NCBI RefSeq assembly: GCF_042667405.1
Contig: NZ_JBHVAL010000007.1
Location: 133,987-197,986 of the forward strand
DNA from: Arthrobacter sp042667405
GTDB taxonomy: Bacteria; Actinomycetota; Actinomycetes; Actinomycetales; Micrococcaceae
Reading direction: 5' to 3'
DNA length: 64,000 nucleotides
Within the stretch, counting starts at the first letter, position 1, and each line of letters begins with the position of its first letter. The position numbers were made by a program, and so were the translations under genes. Under the pieces are notes generated by a model that saw nothing but the letters and a program-made list of their open reading frames with translations, had not been told where the DNA came from and did no database searches. Shown here piece after piece: positions 17,144 through 26,228 of this stretch.

Positions 17144-18874
17144 CTAAAACAGGAAGTAGCGCTGCGCCATGGGCAGCACGTCGGACGGCTGGGAGGTGAC
17201 TTCTTCGCCGTCGACCGTCACTTTGTAGGTTTCGGGGTCGACGGCGATGTCCGGCGTTTCGCCGTTGAATTTGAGGTCCGCCTTGCTCAGGTTGCGGATG
17301 CCGGTAACGGGTTTGATGATGCGTTCAAGGCCGAGTTCGGCGGGCACCCCGGCGTCGATGGCTGCTTGGGACAGGAACGTGATGGACGTCTGTTGCAGCG
17401 CCTTACCGTAGGTGGCGAACATGGGCCGCATGGTGCGTGGTTGTGGGGTGGGGATGGAGGCGTTGGAGTCGCCCATGAGGGCGTAAGCGATTTGCCCGCC
17501 TTTGATGACGAGTTCCGGTTTCACGCCGAAGAAGGCGGGGTCCCACAGCACCAGATCGGCGAATTTGCCCTCTTCCACGGAGCCGATGACGTTGGCCATG
17601 CCCTGCGCGATCGCCGGGTTGATGGTGTATTTGGCCACGTACCTCTTCAACCGGAAGTTGTCGGATTCCGGGGATCCGTGCACCGTCCCTGACGGATCGA
17701 GCAAGACACCGCGCTGGCGTTTCATGGCGTCGGCTACCTGCCAGGTCCGGGTCACCACTTCGCCCACCCGGCCCATGGCCTGGGAGTCAGATGAGGTAAT
17801 GGCGAAGATGCCGAGGTCGTGCAGGACGTCTTCGGCGGCGATGGTTTCGGCACGGATCCGGGAATCGGCGAAAGCCACGTCTTCGGGGATGTCCGGGTTG
17901 AGGTGGTGGCACACCATGAGCATGTCCAGGTGCTCTTCGATGGTGTTCTTCGTGTACGGCAGGGTGGGGTTGGTCGATGCGGGGAGGACGTTCGGCAGAC
18001 CGGCGATCTTGATGATGTCCGGGGCATGGCCGCCGCCGGCGCCTTCGGTGTGGAAGGTGTGGATGACGCGGCCGTCGATGGCCCGGATGGTGTCCTCCAC
18101 GAAGCCGCACTCGTTGAGGGTGTCTGTGTGGATGGCCACCTGGATGTCGTATTCGTCCGCCACGCGGAGGGACATGTCAATCGAGGACGTGGTTGAGCCC
18201 CAATCCTCGTGGACTTTCAGCCCTACCGCACCTGCGCGGATCTGCTCAGCGAGGGGCTCGACGGCGGACGCGTGGCCCTTACCGAATAGGCCGATGTTCA
18301 CGGGCAGCCCCTCGGCCGCGAGCAGCATCCTGGAGATGTGCCAAGCGCCGGGCGTGATGGTGGTGGCTTTGGTACCTTCGGCCGGACCGGTGCCGCCGCC
18401 CACCATGGTGGTGACGCCGTTGCACAATGCGGCCGGCACCTGCTCTGGAGAAATGAAGTGGATGTGGGTGTCGATGCCGCCGGCTGTGAGGATTTTCCGT
18501 TCACCGGCGATGATCTCGGTGCTGGCGCCGATGACGATGTCCACGCCATCGGTGATCTGCGGATTTCCGGCCTTGCCGATCTTGAAGATGTGCCCGTCTT
18601 TCAGGGCAATGTCGGCCTTGTAGATCCCCGTGTAGTCCAGGACCACAACGTTGCTGATGACGGTATCCGGGATGTCCTCTGAGCGCGTCAGCTGGCCGTT
18701 CTGGCCCATGCCGTCGCGGATGACTTTGCCCCCGCCGAAGACCACTTCTTCGCCATGGACCGTGTAGTCCTTCTCGATTTCGAGGATTAGCTCCGTATCC
18801 GCCAAACGGATGGCGTCGCCGGTGGTGGGTCCGTAGAGTTCGGAGTACTGCTTGCGTGATATCTCGAAGCTCAC
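17144..18874 (-). CDS. ureC: Urease alpha subunit
   Basis: A 576-residue catalytic subunit that hydrolyses urea to ammonia and carbamate. Visible active-site landmarks are GGIDTHIHFI (Ni ligands His-x-His), GLKVHEDWGST (the carbamylated Lys), AIHTDTLNE and HTFHTEGAGGGHAPD (further His ligands), and the mobile flap Cys in MVCHHLNP. The length is normal for bacterial UreC. The GTG start overlaps the ureB stop (GTGA). Confidence 0.97.
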   Translation of the reverse strand: MSFEISRKQYSELYGPTTGDAIRLADTELILEIEKDYTVHGEEVVFGGGKVIRDGMGQNGQLTRSEDIPDTVISNVVVLDYTGIYKADIALKDGHIFKIGKAGNPQITDGVDIVIGASTEIIAGERKILTAGGIDTHIHFISPEQVPAALCNGVTTMVGGGTGPAEGTKATTITPGAWHISRMLLAAEGLPVNIGLFGKGHASAVEPLAEQIRAGAVGLKVHEDWGSTTSSIDMSLRVADEYDIQVAIHTDTLNECGFVEDTIRAIDGRVIHTFHTEGAGGGHAPDIIKIAGLPNVLPASTNPTLPYTKNTIEEHLDMLMVCHHLNPDIPEDVAFADSRIRAETIAAEDVLHDLGIFAITSSDSQAMGRVGEVVTRTWQVADAMKRQRGVLLDPSGTVHGSPESDNFRLKRYVAKYTINPAIAQGMANVIGSVEEGKFADLVLWDPAFFGVKPELVIKGGQIAYALMGDSNASIPTPQPRTMRPMFATYGKALQQTSITFLSQAAIDAGVPAELGLERIIKPVTGIRNLSKADLKFNGETPDIAVDPETYKVTVDGEEVTSQPSDVLPMAQRYFLF

Positions 18875-19239
18875 TGGTGGTCCCTTTCCGCTGCGACGCC
18901 TGGGCGGGCTTCCCCGGAAACGCCGGTACCGCCGTCGAGCTTTCCGTTGACAGCATTGCTGAGGCCGAAGACTTCGCGGGACCCCGCAAGTTCAATGAGT
19001 TGGACCGTCTTCCTGTCCCCCGGTTCAAAGCGTGCGGCTGTGCCCGCCGGGATGTCGAGGCGGCGGCCGTAGGCGGCTTCGCGGTCGAACTCCAGGGCAC
19101 GGTTCGCTTCGGCGAAGTGGTAGTGCGAGCCGATCTGCACGGGACGGTCGCCGCGGTTCACGACCTCGACGGCGATGGCCTCACGACCGCTGTTGCAGGT
19201 GATGGAACCTGGCCGGAGCCTGTATTCACCGGGGATCAT
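18871..19239 (-). CDS. ureB: Urease beta subunit
   Basis: A 122-residue subunit with the canonical opening MIPGEYRL and the core VVNRGDRPVQIGSHYHFAEANRALEFDRE, then IPAGTAARFEPGDRKTVQLIELAG. It packs with UreA and UreC in the (ABC)3 urease. The ATG has GGAG upstream and lies 8 bases after ureA. The last bases overlap ureC. Confidence 0.96.
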   Translation of the reverse strand: MIPGEYRLRPGSITCNSGREAIAVEVVNRGDRPVQIGSHYHFAEANRALEFDREAAYGRRLDIPAGTAARFEPGDRKTVQLIELAGSREVFGLSNAVNGKLDGGTGVSGEARPGVAAERDHQ

Positions 19240-19247
19240 GGGGGCTC

Positions 19248-19550
19248 CTAGCGGATGGGGTTGTGGACGGTGACGAGCTTGGTGCCGTCAGGGAACGTGG
19301 CCTCGATCTGGACATCATGGATCATCTCCGGAACGCCCTCCATCACGTCTTCGCGGCTGAGCAGGGTGGTTCCGTAGCTCATGAGTTCCGCCACGGTCCT
19401 GCCGTCGCGGGCACCTTCGATGAGCTCGTAGCTGATGATTGCCACTGCTTCGGGGTAGTTCAACTTAAGCCCGCGGCCTTGGCGGCGCCGTGCGAGGTCT
19501 GCGGCCACCACGATCATGAGTTTCTCCTGCTCACGGGGCAATAGGTGCAC
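19248..19550 (-). CDS. ureA: Urease gamma subunit
   Basis: A 100-residue subunit with the family pattern MHLLPREQEKLMIVVAADLARRR, LNYPEAVAIISYELIEGARDG and VQIEATFPDGTKLVTVHNPI. First gene of the urease operon. The start is GTG with AAGGAG 5 bases upstream. Separate A, B and C subunits are the usual bacterial arrangement. Confidence 0.96.
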   Translation of the reverse strand: MHLLPREQEKLMIVVAADLARRRQGRGLKLNYPEAVAIISYELIEGARDGRTVAELMSYGTTLLSREDVMEGVPEMIHDVQIEATFPDGTKLVTVHNPIR

Positions 19551-19658
19551 GACATCTCCTTCTGGCTGGGCACAGCTGGCCTGGTGTGACCAGCGTAAGG
19601 AGCGGAAGTTTCAGCCACGTTTCCGATCTGTCTCAGCGGGGGGTCGGAAGGCCCCGAA

Positions 19659-19689
19659 TTGACCTCAACTAATGTTGAGGTTCTAGCAT
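19659..19689 (+). promoter_or_regulatory. MerR/SoxR-type promoter with an 18-bp dyad before the flavin reductase
   Basis: TTGACC (19659-19664) and TAGCAT (19684-19689) are 19 bases apart, the long spacer used by MerR-family activators. Within the spacer lies the dyad CCTCAAC-TAAT-GTTGAGG (19663-19680). Its outer half-sites CCTCAA and TTGAGG equal those of the SoxR box. No SoxR or other MerR gene is in the window. Confidence 0.6.
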
Positions 19690-19746
19690 CGGATACTGTG
19701 CGCCCAGCGGTGCCACATTCGAGCACTTTCCACCAAAGGTATAGCG

Positions 19747-20262
19747 ATGACCCACCACAATCCCCTGCCGGACCCGGCTGTCGGCGAGCTCTTCAGGGCT
19801 GCATTCCGTGCGCACCCGGCGGGAGTCGCGATCGTCACTGCCTCAGGGCCGGACGGGCCGGTGGGACTCACGGCGTCCTCGGTGGCGTCGGTGGCGGTGG
19901 ATCCACCAACGCTTGCGTTCTCCGTAACCGGCGGCCGTTCGGCGTCGGTCGTTGCAGCGGCCGACTCGATCGTGGTGCACCTGGTAGGGGCCGGGCAGCT
20001 CGAACTGGCCCGTACATTTGCGGACCCCACGGCTCCCCGCTTCACGGAAGACATGGATTGGCAGTGGCTGCCCACCGGCGAACCCCTTCTCCGGGAGGCC
20101 CGGTGGGCGCTGCGGTGCAACATCATTCACCGCGCACCGCTGGGAGGCTCAGTGCTGCTCGCGGCCACCGTTGAGGACATCCGGGCAGCAGATGGCGACT
20201 CAGCCCCGCTGGTGTACCACGACCGAGCGTTCCACACCCTGCTTGAGAGCGTGCCGGCCTAG
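19747..20262 (+). CDS. Flavin reductase family protein
   Basis: A 171-residue FMN-binding split-barrel protein with RAAFRAHPAGVAIVTASGPDGPVGLTASSVASVAVDPPTLAFSV, the typical opening of the NAD(P)H:flavin reductase family that supplies FMNH2 or FADH2 to two-component monooxygenases. No monooxygenase partner is adjacent. Its promoter region has a SoxR-like box, which suggests control by redox-active compounds. Its stop overlaps the convergent gene's stop by 4 bases. Confidence 0.88.
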   Translation: MTHHNPLPDPAVGELFRAAFRAHPAGVAIVTASGPDGPVGLTASSVASVAVDPPTLAFSVTGGRSASVVAAADSIVVHLVGAGQLELARTFADPTAPRFTEDMDWQWLPTGEPLLREARWALRCNIIHRAPLGGSVLLAATVEDIRAADGDSAPLVYHDRAFHTLLESVPA

Positions 20263-21359
20263 CTGTTCCTGCCCCGCGCCGCCACGGCCCACGTATCCAC
20301 CACAGCACCATCACGCACCACTGAAACCTCATCCACCAGGTTCATGGTGAGGCAGACGTGGTTGGGGATCACCCGGAGCCGGGTGCCCAGGGCCGGAAGC
20401 TCGTCCGAATCCGGCCAGACGACCGTGGCGTGGTGCTCGGACAGCGCCGTCACCCGGGCCTCCGGGAACTCGGGAAGCCGGGCGTAACCCGTGGCCCAGT
20501 CAGGACGATCGCTGCCCAGGACCTTGCTGCCGGCATCCACCACCACGCGACGGACATTGCCGCCGCGTGCTTCGTGGCGGCTGACCACCGTAGCGGCCAC
20601 CGTCAGGGCAATGTCGTCCCAGGCACACCGTTCAAGCTCCAGCTGCTGGGCATCGCCAAAGACGTAGACGCCTGGGCGCAGCTCCGTTGCCGCCGTCGGC
20701 CCGTCGAGGAGTGCCGTGGGAGTGGAGCCACCGCTGATGGTCCGCACCTCAAAGCTGGCCGACTCGAGTGCCGCAGCCGCCTGCCCCAAGGCCTCGTTTT
20801 CGTTGCCGGCCGCACCCGTTGGCATTCCGGGTTTGTAGCTGTGGCCGGGGAAGGTGAAGACGCCGGCAACCTTGAGCCCTGCCGCGGCCGCAGCACGGGC
20901 CACGTCCACTGTCTCGTCCGGAAGGACACCACTGCGGTGGTGGCCGCTGTCCACCTCGATCAGAACCTCGACGGAACCGGCGTCCGAGCCCAATTGGTGA
21001 CCCATCGCCGTCGCGCCTTCCGCCGAATCGACGCCAACGGCCAAGCGGGAAGTCGCGGCAAGGGCCCGGAGGCGGTCAGCGTGATCAGCTTCCACCCACA
21101 GTGGGTACGCAATGAAGATGTCCTTGACGCCGTCCGCCGCGAAGACCTCAGCCTCCCCGATGGTGGCAACCGTGATGCCGACTGCACCGGCAGCAAGCTG
21201 CTTGCGCGCAATCTCCAGCGTCTTGTGCGTCTTAACGTGAGGGCGGAGATTCAGCCCCCGGCCCTGCATGTTGTCAGCCATCCGCTGGATGTTGCGGTCA
21301 AGGATATCGACGTCGATCATGACGGCAGGGGTACGGACGGCAGCTGGAATCACGTTCAT
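20259..21359 (-). CDS. D-threonine aldolase / D-serine dehydratase-like PLP enzyme
   Basis: A 366-residue fold-type III PLP enzyme. The alanine racemase-like N-terminal barrel begins TPAVMIDVDILDRNIQRMA, with the PLP lysine in RPHVKTHKT (about 55-60). A C-terminal beta domain holds the metal-site pair SEHHATV and PNHVCLTMN (His-x-Cys), typical of the DTA/DSD1 family. Members cleave or dehydrate D-3-hydroxy amino acids. Which reaction this one performs is not decidable from sequence. The ATG is preceded by AGGAATGAACG. Confidence 0.87.
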   Translation of the reverse strand: MNVIPAAVRTPAVMIDVDILDRNIQRMADNMQGRGLNLRPHVKTHKTLEIARKQLAAGAVGITVATIGEAEVFAADGVKDIFIAYPLWVEADHADRLRALAATSRLAVGVDSAEGATAMGHQLGSDAGSVEVLIEVDSGHHRSGVLPDETVDVARAAAAAGLKVAGVFTFPGHSYKPGMPTGAAGNENEALGQAAAALESASFEVRTISGGSTPTALLDGPTAATELRPGVYVFGDAQQLELERCAWDDIALTVAATVVSRHEARGGNVRRVVVDAGSKVLGSDRPDWATGYARLPEFPEARVTALSEHHATVVWPDSDELPALGTRLRVIPNHVCLTMNLVDEVSVVRDGAVVDTWAVAARGRNS

Positions 21360-21391
21360 TCCTCAAAGACTAACCGGCCCGGCACCAACCT

Positions 21392-22396
21392 CTAAGGCGC
21401 GGAATCCCGGACCCTCAGCTCGAAGGCGGCTTCCGGCTGGCGGACCCCGGACGTTTCCTGGTCGCTTCCGATCCTCTCGATCAGGAGTTCGACGGCGCGC
21501 TCCGCAATTTCCGCACGCCCCGGCGCCACAGTCGTTAGCGAAGGCGAAGCGAAGCGCGCCTCTTCAATATCGTCGAAACCGGCCACGGCGATCTCCTCCG
21601 GCACCTTCTTTCCACGGACCAGAAGCTCGTGAAGCGCTCCCAAGGCCAGGGCGTCGTTGAGGCCGAACACCGCGTCGAACTCCGCGCCGCTGTCCAACAG
21701 TCCCGCTATCGCCTCCGCGCCCCCGTCCCGCCGCCACGGGCACCGCACCACCAATGCTGGGTCATACCCGACTCCGGCGTCCGCGAGCGCAGCCTTGTAC
21801 CCGCCGAGCCGCAGCCCCGCGCTGCCTGTCGTATCGCCGTCGGCGGCTCCCAGGACAGCTATACGACGGCGACCACCCGCCAGCAGGTGGGTGGTAATAG
21901 CGGCGGCGGCTTCCTGGTTCTGGATGAGGACCATGTCCAGGCGCGGGTCCTGCACATATTCCCCCAGGAGGACCAACGGCTTGGTGCCCGCCGCCTGGAT
22001 GATCTCCTCGGCACCAAGGGCCAGGGGAATGAACAGGAGGCCGTCGGTGAGGCTGCGGAATTGGCCCTGGATTGCTGCCTTCTCGTGGCCTGCTTCGTTG
22101 CCGGACTGCTCCACCAGGACCCGGTAGCCGCGACGCCAGGCTGCTTTCATGATGTCGGACGCCAGCTCCGCGTAATAGGGGACGGAGAGGTCGGCCAGGA
22201 CGAGGCCCAGCATGTTGGTTTTCCCGGATCGGAGGCTGCGGGCCGTCAGGTTGGTTTCGTAGCCGAGCTCCTCGATGGCGTCCAGGACACGTTGGCGCGT
22301 GGTTGGCCGGATGAATTCGTAGTTGTTGATGACATTGGAAACCGTCTTCAACGAGACCCCGGCGGCCTTCGCGACGTCGTTCATGGTCACTGCCAT
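21392..22396 (-). CDS. LacI family transcriptional regulator
   Basis: A 334-residue repressor with HTH and hinge MNDVAKAAGVSLKTVSNVINN at residues 5-25 and a periplasmic-binding-like sugar domain (NMLGLVLADLSVPYYAEL, then PEEIAVAGFDDIEEARFASPSLTTVA). The ATG at 22396 is chosen for GGAGTG 4 bases upstream and because it places the HTH at the N-terminus. The arabinofuranosidase gene about 3 kb away has a LacI-type operator, so it is a plausible target. Confidence 0.9.
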   Translation of the reverse strand: MAVTMNDVAKAAGVSLKTVSNVINNYEFIRPTTRQRVLDAIEELGYETNLTARSLRSGKTNMLGLVLADLSVPYYAELASDIMKAAWRRGYRVLVEQSGNEAGHEKAAIQGQFRSLTDGLLFIPLALGAEEIIQAAGTKPLVLLGEYVQDPRLDMVLIQNQEAAAAITTHLLAGGRRRIAVLGAADGDTTGSAGLRLGGYKAALADAGVGYDPALVVRCPWRRDGGAEAIAGLLDSGAEFDAVFGLNDALALGALHELLVRGKKVPEEIAVAGFDDIEEARFASPSLTTVAPGRAEIAERAVELLIERIGSDQETSGVRQPEAAFELRVRDSAP

Positions 22397-22608
22397 GCGG
22401 CACTCCTTCGGTGCTGGTGAAATACATCGTTGCAATCAAAGAACGCACGGTTGGCTGTATCGTGTTGCACGCCATAAGCGTAGTGTCGAAGTATGAGATC
22501 CCGGATGTTGACAGTCCGGGACTGATAATCCGGGTTGTGCGCGAACACGAGCACACAGCCGCCCAGCCGGAGACGCGTGAAGTCCGGCCTTGCTGAATTG
22601 AGGCCATA

Positions 22609-23421
22609 ATGGCCCGCAATGAGGAAGAGCAATCTTCTGCAAAAATGCAAAATCATCTTTCTGAAATTCCTGACTCAACGCCCCCTGCAGCTCCCACTGA
22701 TCTGACGTATTTTCTGGAGCGAATCCAGGATCTGCTTATCAAAAATGCGGACATTCCCTGCTTTCTCGACGAGTTGGTGGATATGACGGCGGACGAGCTC
22801 ACCACATCGGCCAACCCGGTCGCGTGTGGAATGACTGTCATGCGGCAGAAAAGGCCGGTGGCAGTCGCGGACAGCAGCCCCCTTGCCCGTCAATTGGACG
22901 AAATTCAAAACCGTTTGGGGGACGGCCCTTGCCTCACTGCCCTCCGGACGCGGACCATGACCCATGTCCCTGACATACGGCGCGAGAATCGTTGGCCGGC
23001 TTATATGCAAGCCGTGGAAAACACGAATGTTGGCGCCATCCTGGCGCTGCCCCTTGATGTGAACAGCACCTCGGCCGCCGTCGTTAATTTGTACTCGGCG
23101 CACCCGCACGGTTTCGACGAAGAGGATGTCCTGGCCGCCCAGCGCGTAACCGCCACGGGAGCAAAGGCCCTGCATCTGGCAATCAAATTCTCCCAATTGC
23201 GGGATGCCCGTGAGAATTTGGTCGCGGCGCTGGATTCCCGGGCCACCATCGACACCGCTGTGGGCATCATCATGGCCCAGAGCAGGTGCAACCGCGATGC
23301 AGCCTTCCAGATCCTGGTTGACGCGTCGAGCCACCGCAACATGAAACTGCGTGCGGTAGCCGAGGCCGTCGTTGCCCGGATAGCCGGAGACCGACAGCTC
23401 CCCGTCTCCTTTGAGGAGTAG
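22609..23421 (+). CDS. GAF and ANTAR domain protein, likely RNA-binding antiterminator
   Basis: A 270-residue two-domain regulator: GAF at about 35-185 (FLDELVDMTADELT, then ALPLDVNSTSAAVVNLYS) and ANTAR at about 195-255 (LVAALDSRATIDTAVGIIMAQSRCNRDAAFQILVDASSHRNMKLRAVAEAVV). ANTAR domains bind paired hexaloop RNA hairpins and prevent termination. This architecture is very common in actinobacteria. Signal and RNA target are unknown. It is divergent from the LacI gene across about 210 bases. Confidence 0.9.
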   Translation: MARNEEEQSSAKMQNHLSEIPDSTPPAAPTDLTYFLERIQDLLIKNADIPCFLDELVDMTADELTTSANPVACGMTVMRQKRPVAVADSSPLARQLDEIQNRLGDGPCLTALRTRTMTHVPDIRRENRWPAYMQAVENTNVGAILALPLDVNSTSAAVVNLYSAHPHGFDEEDVLAAQRVTATGAKALHLAIKFSQLRDARENLVAALDSRATIDTAVGIIMAQSRCNRDAAFQILVDASSHRNMKLRAVAEAVVARIAGDRQLPVSFEE

Positions 23422-23542
23422 GGCCTTCGCAAGCCAGCCTTGCCGAGCCGTCACACGGCGCTCATACCCCTGCAACGCGCCCGCAACATAGTTGCGCAAA
23501 GCTGGATCCAAGCAAATGACGGAGCCAGCTGAGGAGGCAACC

Positions 23543-23914
23543 ATGGGCATTGCAAACAGGGACCTGTTCCAAGCGCTGAAGACACAGGCCACTTTGGCCC
23601 AGGCCTTCGGCGCACTTCCCGGCAGCCAGGAAGAACCGCACGCGCTGAGCCCGGGAGACTACGTCCAGGCGTGGCACAACGGCCGCCTGTACCACCAGGG
23701 CACCGTGGTCAAGACCGTGGCCGGCACCGACCTCTTCTGGCTCAACGACCAGACCGGGACCAGGCGTCTGCTGGATATGGAATCCATGGAAATCGTGACC
23801 GTCGACGGACCGGCTCCGGAGGCTGCAACGCAACCGCCAAAGCAGGCTCCCGCCGCTGTCACACCAATTTCCGCGTACCCTACCTTCCACGACGGAACGC
23901 AGCAGATCGCCTAG
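23543..23914 (+). CDS. Hypothetical protein, small beta-rich
   Basis: A 123-residue protein starting MGIANRDLFQALKTQ. GAGGAGG 5 bases before this ATG decides the start over upstream in-frame ATGs at 23492 and 23516. Residues of about 32-90 (PGDYVQAWHNGRLYHQGTVVKTVAGTDLFWLNDQTGTRRLLDMES) look like an SH3/Tudor-like barrel that could bind nucleic acid or peptide; this is a guess from pattern. The tail is Pro/Ala-rich. It follows the GAF/ANTAR gene by 121 bases. Confidence 0.65.
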   Translation: MGIANRDLFQALKTQATLAQAFGALPGSQEEPHALSPGDYVQAWHNGRLYHQGTVVKTVAGTDLFWLNDQTGTRRLLDMESMEIVTVDGPAPEAATQPPKQAPAAVTPISAYPTFHDGTQQIA

Positions 23915-23920
23915 TTTCCC

Positions 23921-25444
23921 CTAGGGCTCGAGGGACAGCCTGATCATGGTCCAGCTCACGGCCGGAAGCTCGGCGGTGAGGTTGCCGCCGTCGAGCTTTA
24001 CGCTGACGTTTTCGGACGGCAGGACCGACGTCGAATCGTCGGCAGTCGCCTGCCAGTACGGGTCCTTGTTCGTGTAGGTCACCGCCTCGATGACCTTTCC
24101 GGCGTGCAAGCTTCCGACGACGGCGTCCAGCGTCAGCGCGTCCGTGGCCGAGCGGTTCACTGCGAACACCACGGCCTGGTTGGCGTCGGCGTCGTAGGTT
24201 GCCACGGCCGACAGTGAGCTGAAGCCGGGGGTCTTTTCGCTGTCCAGCTGCGGAGACTCGACGGCGAGATTCAGCACCTCGCCGGAGGCGTGTCGGGATG
24301 TGAGGGCGAACGGGTGGAAGGTTGTCTGCTTCCATGCGCGGCCGCCGGGCTCGGTCATGATTGGTGCGATGACATTGACCAGCTGGGCGAGGCTCGCTGA
24401 ATGGACGCGATCGGTGTGGCGCAGCAGCGTGATCAGGAGATCGCCCACCACCACCGCATCCGCCACCGTGTAGCGGTCCTCCAGCAGGACCGGAGCAACC
24501 GGCCAGTCATCGCCGGTGGGGGCCTTGGACTCGTCGCGTGTCAGGTGCCAGACGTTCCACTCATCAAAGGAAATGTTGACCTGCTTTTCCGACTTGGTAG
24601 CCGATTTCACGTGATCGATGTGCGAGACGATGTCCTTGATGAAGGCCTCCATCCTGTGGCCTGCGGAAAGATGTTCCTGCAGGTCGCCGAAATCCTCGAA
24701 GTACTGGTGCGCCGAGATCAGGTCCACCAGTTCGTAGGTTTCGTTGAGGACCACGCGCTCCCATTCACCGAACGTGGGGATATTGGGGCCGGAACTGCCA
24801 CAGGCAACCAGTTCCAGGTCCGGGTTGACCATGCGCATCGCCCGGGCGGTTTCGGCGGCCACACGGGCGTACTCGGTGGGCGTTTTGTGGCCGATCTGCC
24901 AGAGGCCGTCCATCTCGTTGCCGAGGCACCACATAGTGATGTTGTGCGGTTCCACGGCACCGTTCGCTTTACGCTGCTCGGACAACGCCGTGCCGCCCTT
25001 GATGTTGGAGTACTCCAGCAGGTCCAGCGCTTCCTGGGTTCCCCGCGTGCCCAGGTTCACGGCCATCATGGGCTCCACCCCGGCCTTCACGGACCACTTG
25101 GCGAATTCGTCAACGCCCACCAGGTTGGGATCGCTCGAGTGCCAGGCAAGGTCAAGACGCGTGGGACGGTTTTCCTTCGGACCCACCCCGTCCTCCCAGC
25201 GGTAGCCGGAGACGAAGTTGCCGCCGGGATAGCGGACCGTGGAGACGCCGAGTTCCTTGGTTAGGTCCAGGACGTCCGTACGGAATCCGTCCTCATCAGC
25301 CTTGGGATGCTCCGGCTCGAAAATGCCGGTGTAGACACAGCGGCCCAGGTGCTCGACGAAAGCCCCGAAGGTCTTCCTCCGGACGGGGCCGATGACGAAT
25401 GCGGGGTCGACAGTGATTTTGGCGGTGGTGTTCTGGGCTCCCAA
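23921..25444 (-). CDS. Alpha-N-arabinofuranosidase, GH51
   Basis: A 507-residue intracellular glycoside hydrolase that releases terminal L-arabinofuranose from arabino-oligosaccharides. Signature stretches are VRYPGGNFVSGYRWEDGVGP, the acid/base Glu in MWCLGNEMDG, and the nucleophile Glu in SFDEWNVWH. No signal peptide, as usual for GH51. The start is TTG with AAGGA 7 bases upstream; there is no ATG nearby in frame. It is preceded by a LacI-type operator, which suggests induction by an arabinose-related sugar. Confidence 0.92.
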   Translation of the reverse strand: MGAQNTTAKITVDPAFVIGPVRRKTFGAFVEHLGRCVYTGIFEPEHPKADEDGFRTDVLDLTKELGVSTVRYPGGNFVSGYRWEDGVGPKENRPTRLDLAWHSSDPNLVGVDEFAKWSVKAGVEPMMAVNLGTRGTQEALDLLEYSNIKGGTALSEQRKANGAVEPHNITMWCLGNEMDGLWQIGHKTPTEYARVAAETARAMRMVNPDLELVACGSSGPNIPTFGEWERVVLNETYELVDLISAHQYFEDFGDLQEHLSAGHRMEAFIKDIVSHIDHVKSATKSEKQVNISFDEWNVWHLTRDESKAPTGDDWPVAPVLLEDRYTVADAVVVGDLLITLLRHTDRVHSASLAQLVNVIAPIMTEPGGRAWKQTTFHPFALTSRHASGEVLNLAVESPQLDSEKTPGFSSLSAVATYDADANQAVVFAVNRSATDALTLDAVVGSLHAGKVIEAVTYTNKDPYWQATADDSTSVLPSENVSVKLDGGNLTAELPAVSWTMIRLSLEP

Positions 25445-25490
25445 AGCGTGGGTCCTTGTCTGCTGGGTTGTACGGGGACATGCGAGTCAA

Positions 25491-25506
25491 TTTACAACGT
25501 TATAAA
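25491..25506. promoter_or_regulatory. LacI-type operator before the arabinofuranosidase gene
   Basis: TTTACAACGTTATAAA is a 16-bp palindrome with a single mismatch per half and a central AACGTT, the CG-centred form bound by LacI-family repressors. It lies 47 bases upstream of the TTG start. TTGACT on the minus strand next to it could be a -35 element. Confidence 0.55.
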
Positions 25507-25571
25507 AACCATGCTGTCTGTGGATGGGGTGGGAGTCAAGAGATTTCTTCGCGCGCCTCTACTCTGGGTTC

Positions 25572-26171
25572 ATGCGATCGCACACCGTTCGGGCCGCCTA
25601 CGCTGCCCGGGCTGCCGAGTACACGGGCCTTTTCGGCTCCATCAAAAGCACTCATCCGACCGACAGGGCACTGGTCAGGGAATGGGCCGGCGAGCTCGAT
25701 GGGAAGGTCCTCGACGCCGGCTGCGGCCCGGGGCAATGGACGGGTTTCCTTCACTCACTGGGCACGGACGTCGAGGGGGTTGACCTGGTCCCGGAGTTCA
25801 TCGCCACCGCCCGGGAGAACCACCCTGACATACCCTTCTCCTTGGGTTCCCTGGAACAGCTGTCGACGCCGGACGGCTCGTTGGCGGGGATCCTCGCGTG
25901 GTACTCGGTGATCCACACGCCGCCGGAGGAGCTGGGCGCGGTGCTTATGGAATTCGCCCGATGCCTCAAGCCCGGAGGGCGCCTGCTGCTGGGATTCTTC
26001 GAAGCCGACAGGGTGAAGGAATTCCCGCACGCCGTAACACCCGCCTACTTCTGGCCTGCGGAGGAGGTGTCCGCCCGGCTTCGAAGGGCGGGCTTCACAG
26101 TCATCAGCACGCACTCGCGCACGGATCCCGGAGCCCGTCCACATGCGGCGGTCGTGGCCGTGCGGAGGTAG
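25572..26171 (+). CDS. Class I SAM-dependent methyltransferase
   Basis: A 199-residue methyltransferase: motif I is VLDAGCGPGQW (about 40-50), followed by VEGVDLVPEFIATARENHP, PFSLGSLEQLSTPDGSLAGILAWYSVIHTPPEEL and LKPGGRLLLGFFE. Methyl acceptor unknown. The ATG at 25572 is preferred because MRSHTVRAAYAARAAEYT is the natural family start, but no good ribosome site is seen; an upstream ATG at 25524 remains possible. It is divergent from the arabinofuranosidase. Confidence 0.85.
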   Translation: MRSHTVRAAYAARAAEYTGLFGSIKSTHPTDRALVREWAGELDGKVLDAGCGPGQWTGFLHSLGTDVEGVDLVPEFIATARENHPDIPFSLGSLEQLSTPDGSLAGILAWYSVIHTPPEELGAVLMEFARCLKPGGRLLLGFFEADRVKEFPHAVTPAYFWPAEEVSARLRRAGFTVISTHSRTDPGARPHAAVVAVRR

Positions 26172-26191
26172 CTCCCGTGTGGGAACAAAAA

Positions 26192-26220
26192 CAGGCCGGA
26201 GACTCAACGTCTCCGGCCTG
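26192..26220 (-). terminator. Rho-independent terminator of the tRNA-Lys gene
   Basis: CAGGCCGGAGAC and GTCTCCGGCCTG form a perfect 12-bp stem with a 5-base loop. On the minus strand it is followed by TTTTTG, so it ends tRNA transcription. The stem may also stop the methyltransferase transcript. Confidence 0.85.
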
Positions 26221-26228
26221 CAGGAGGG

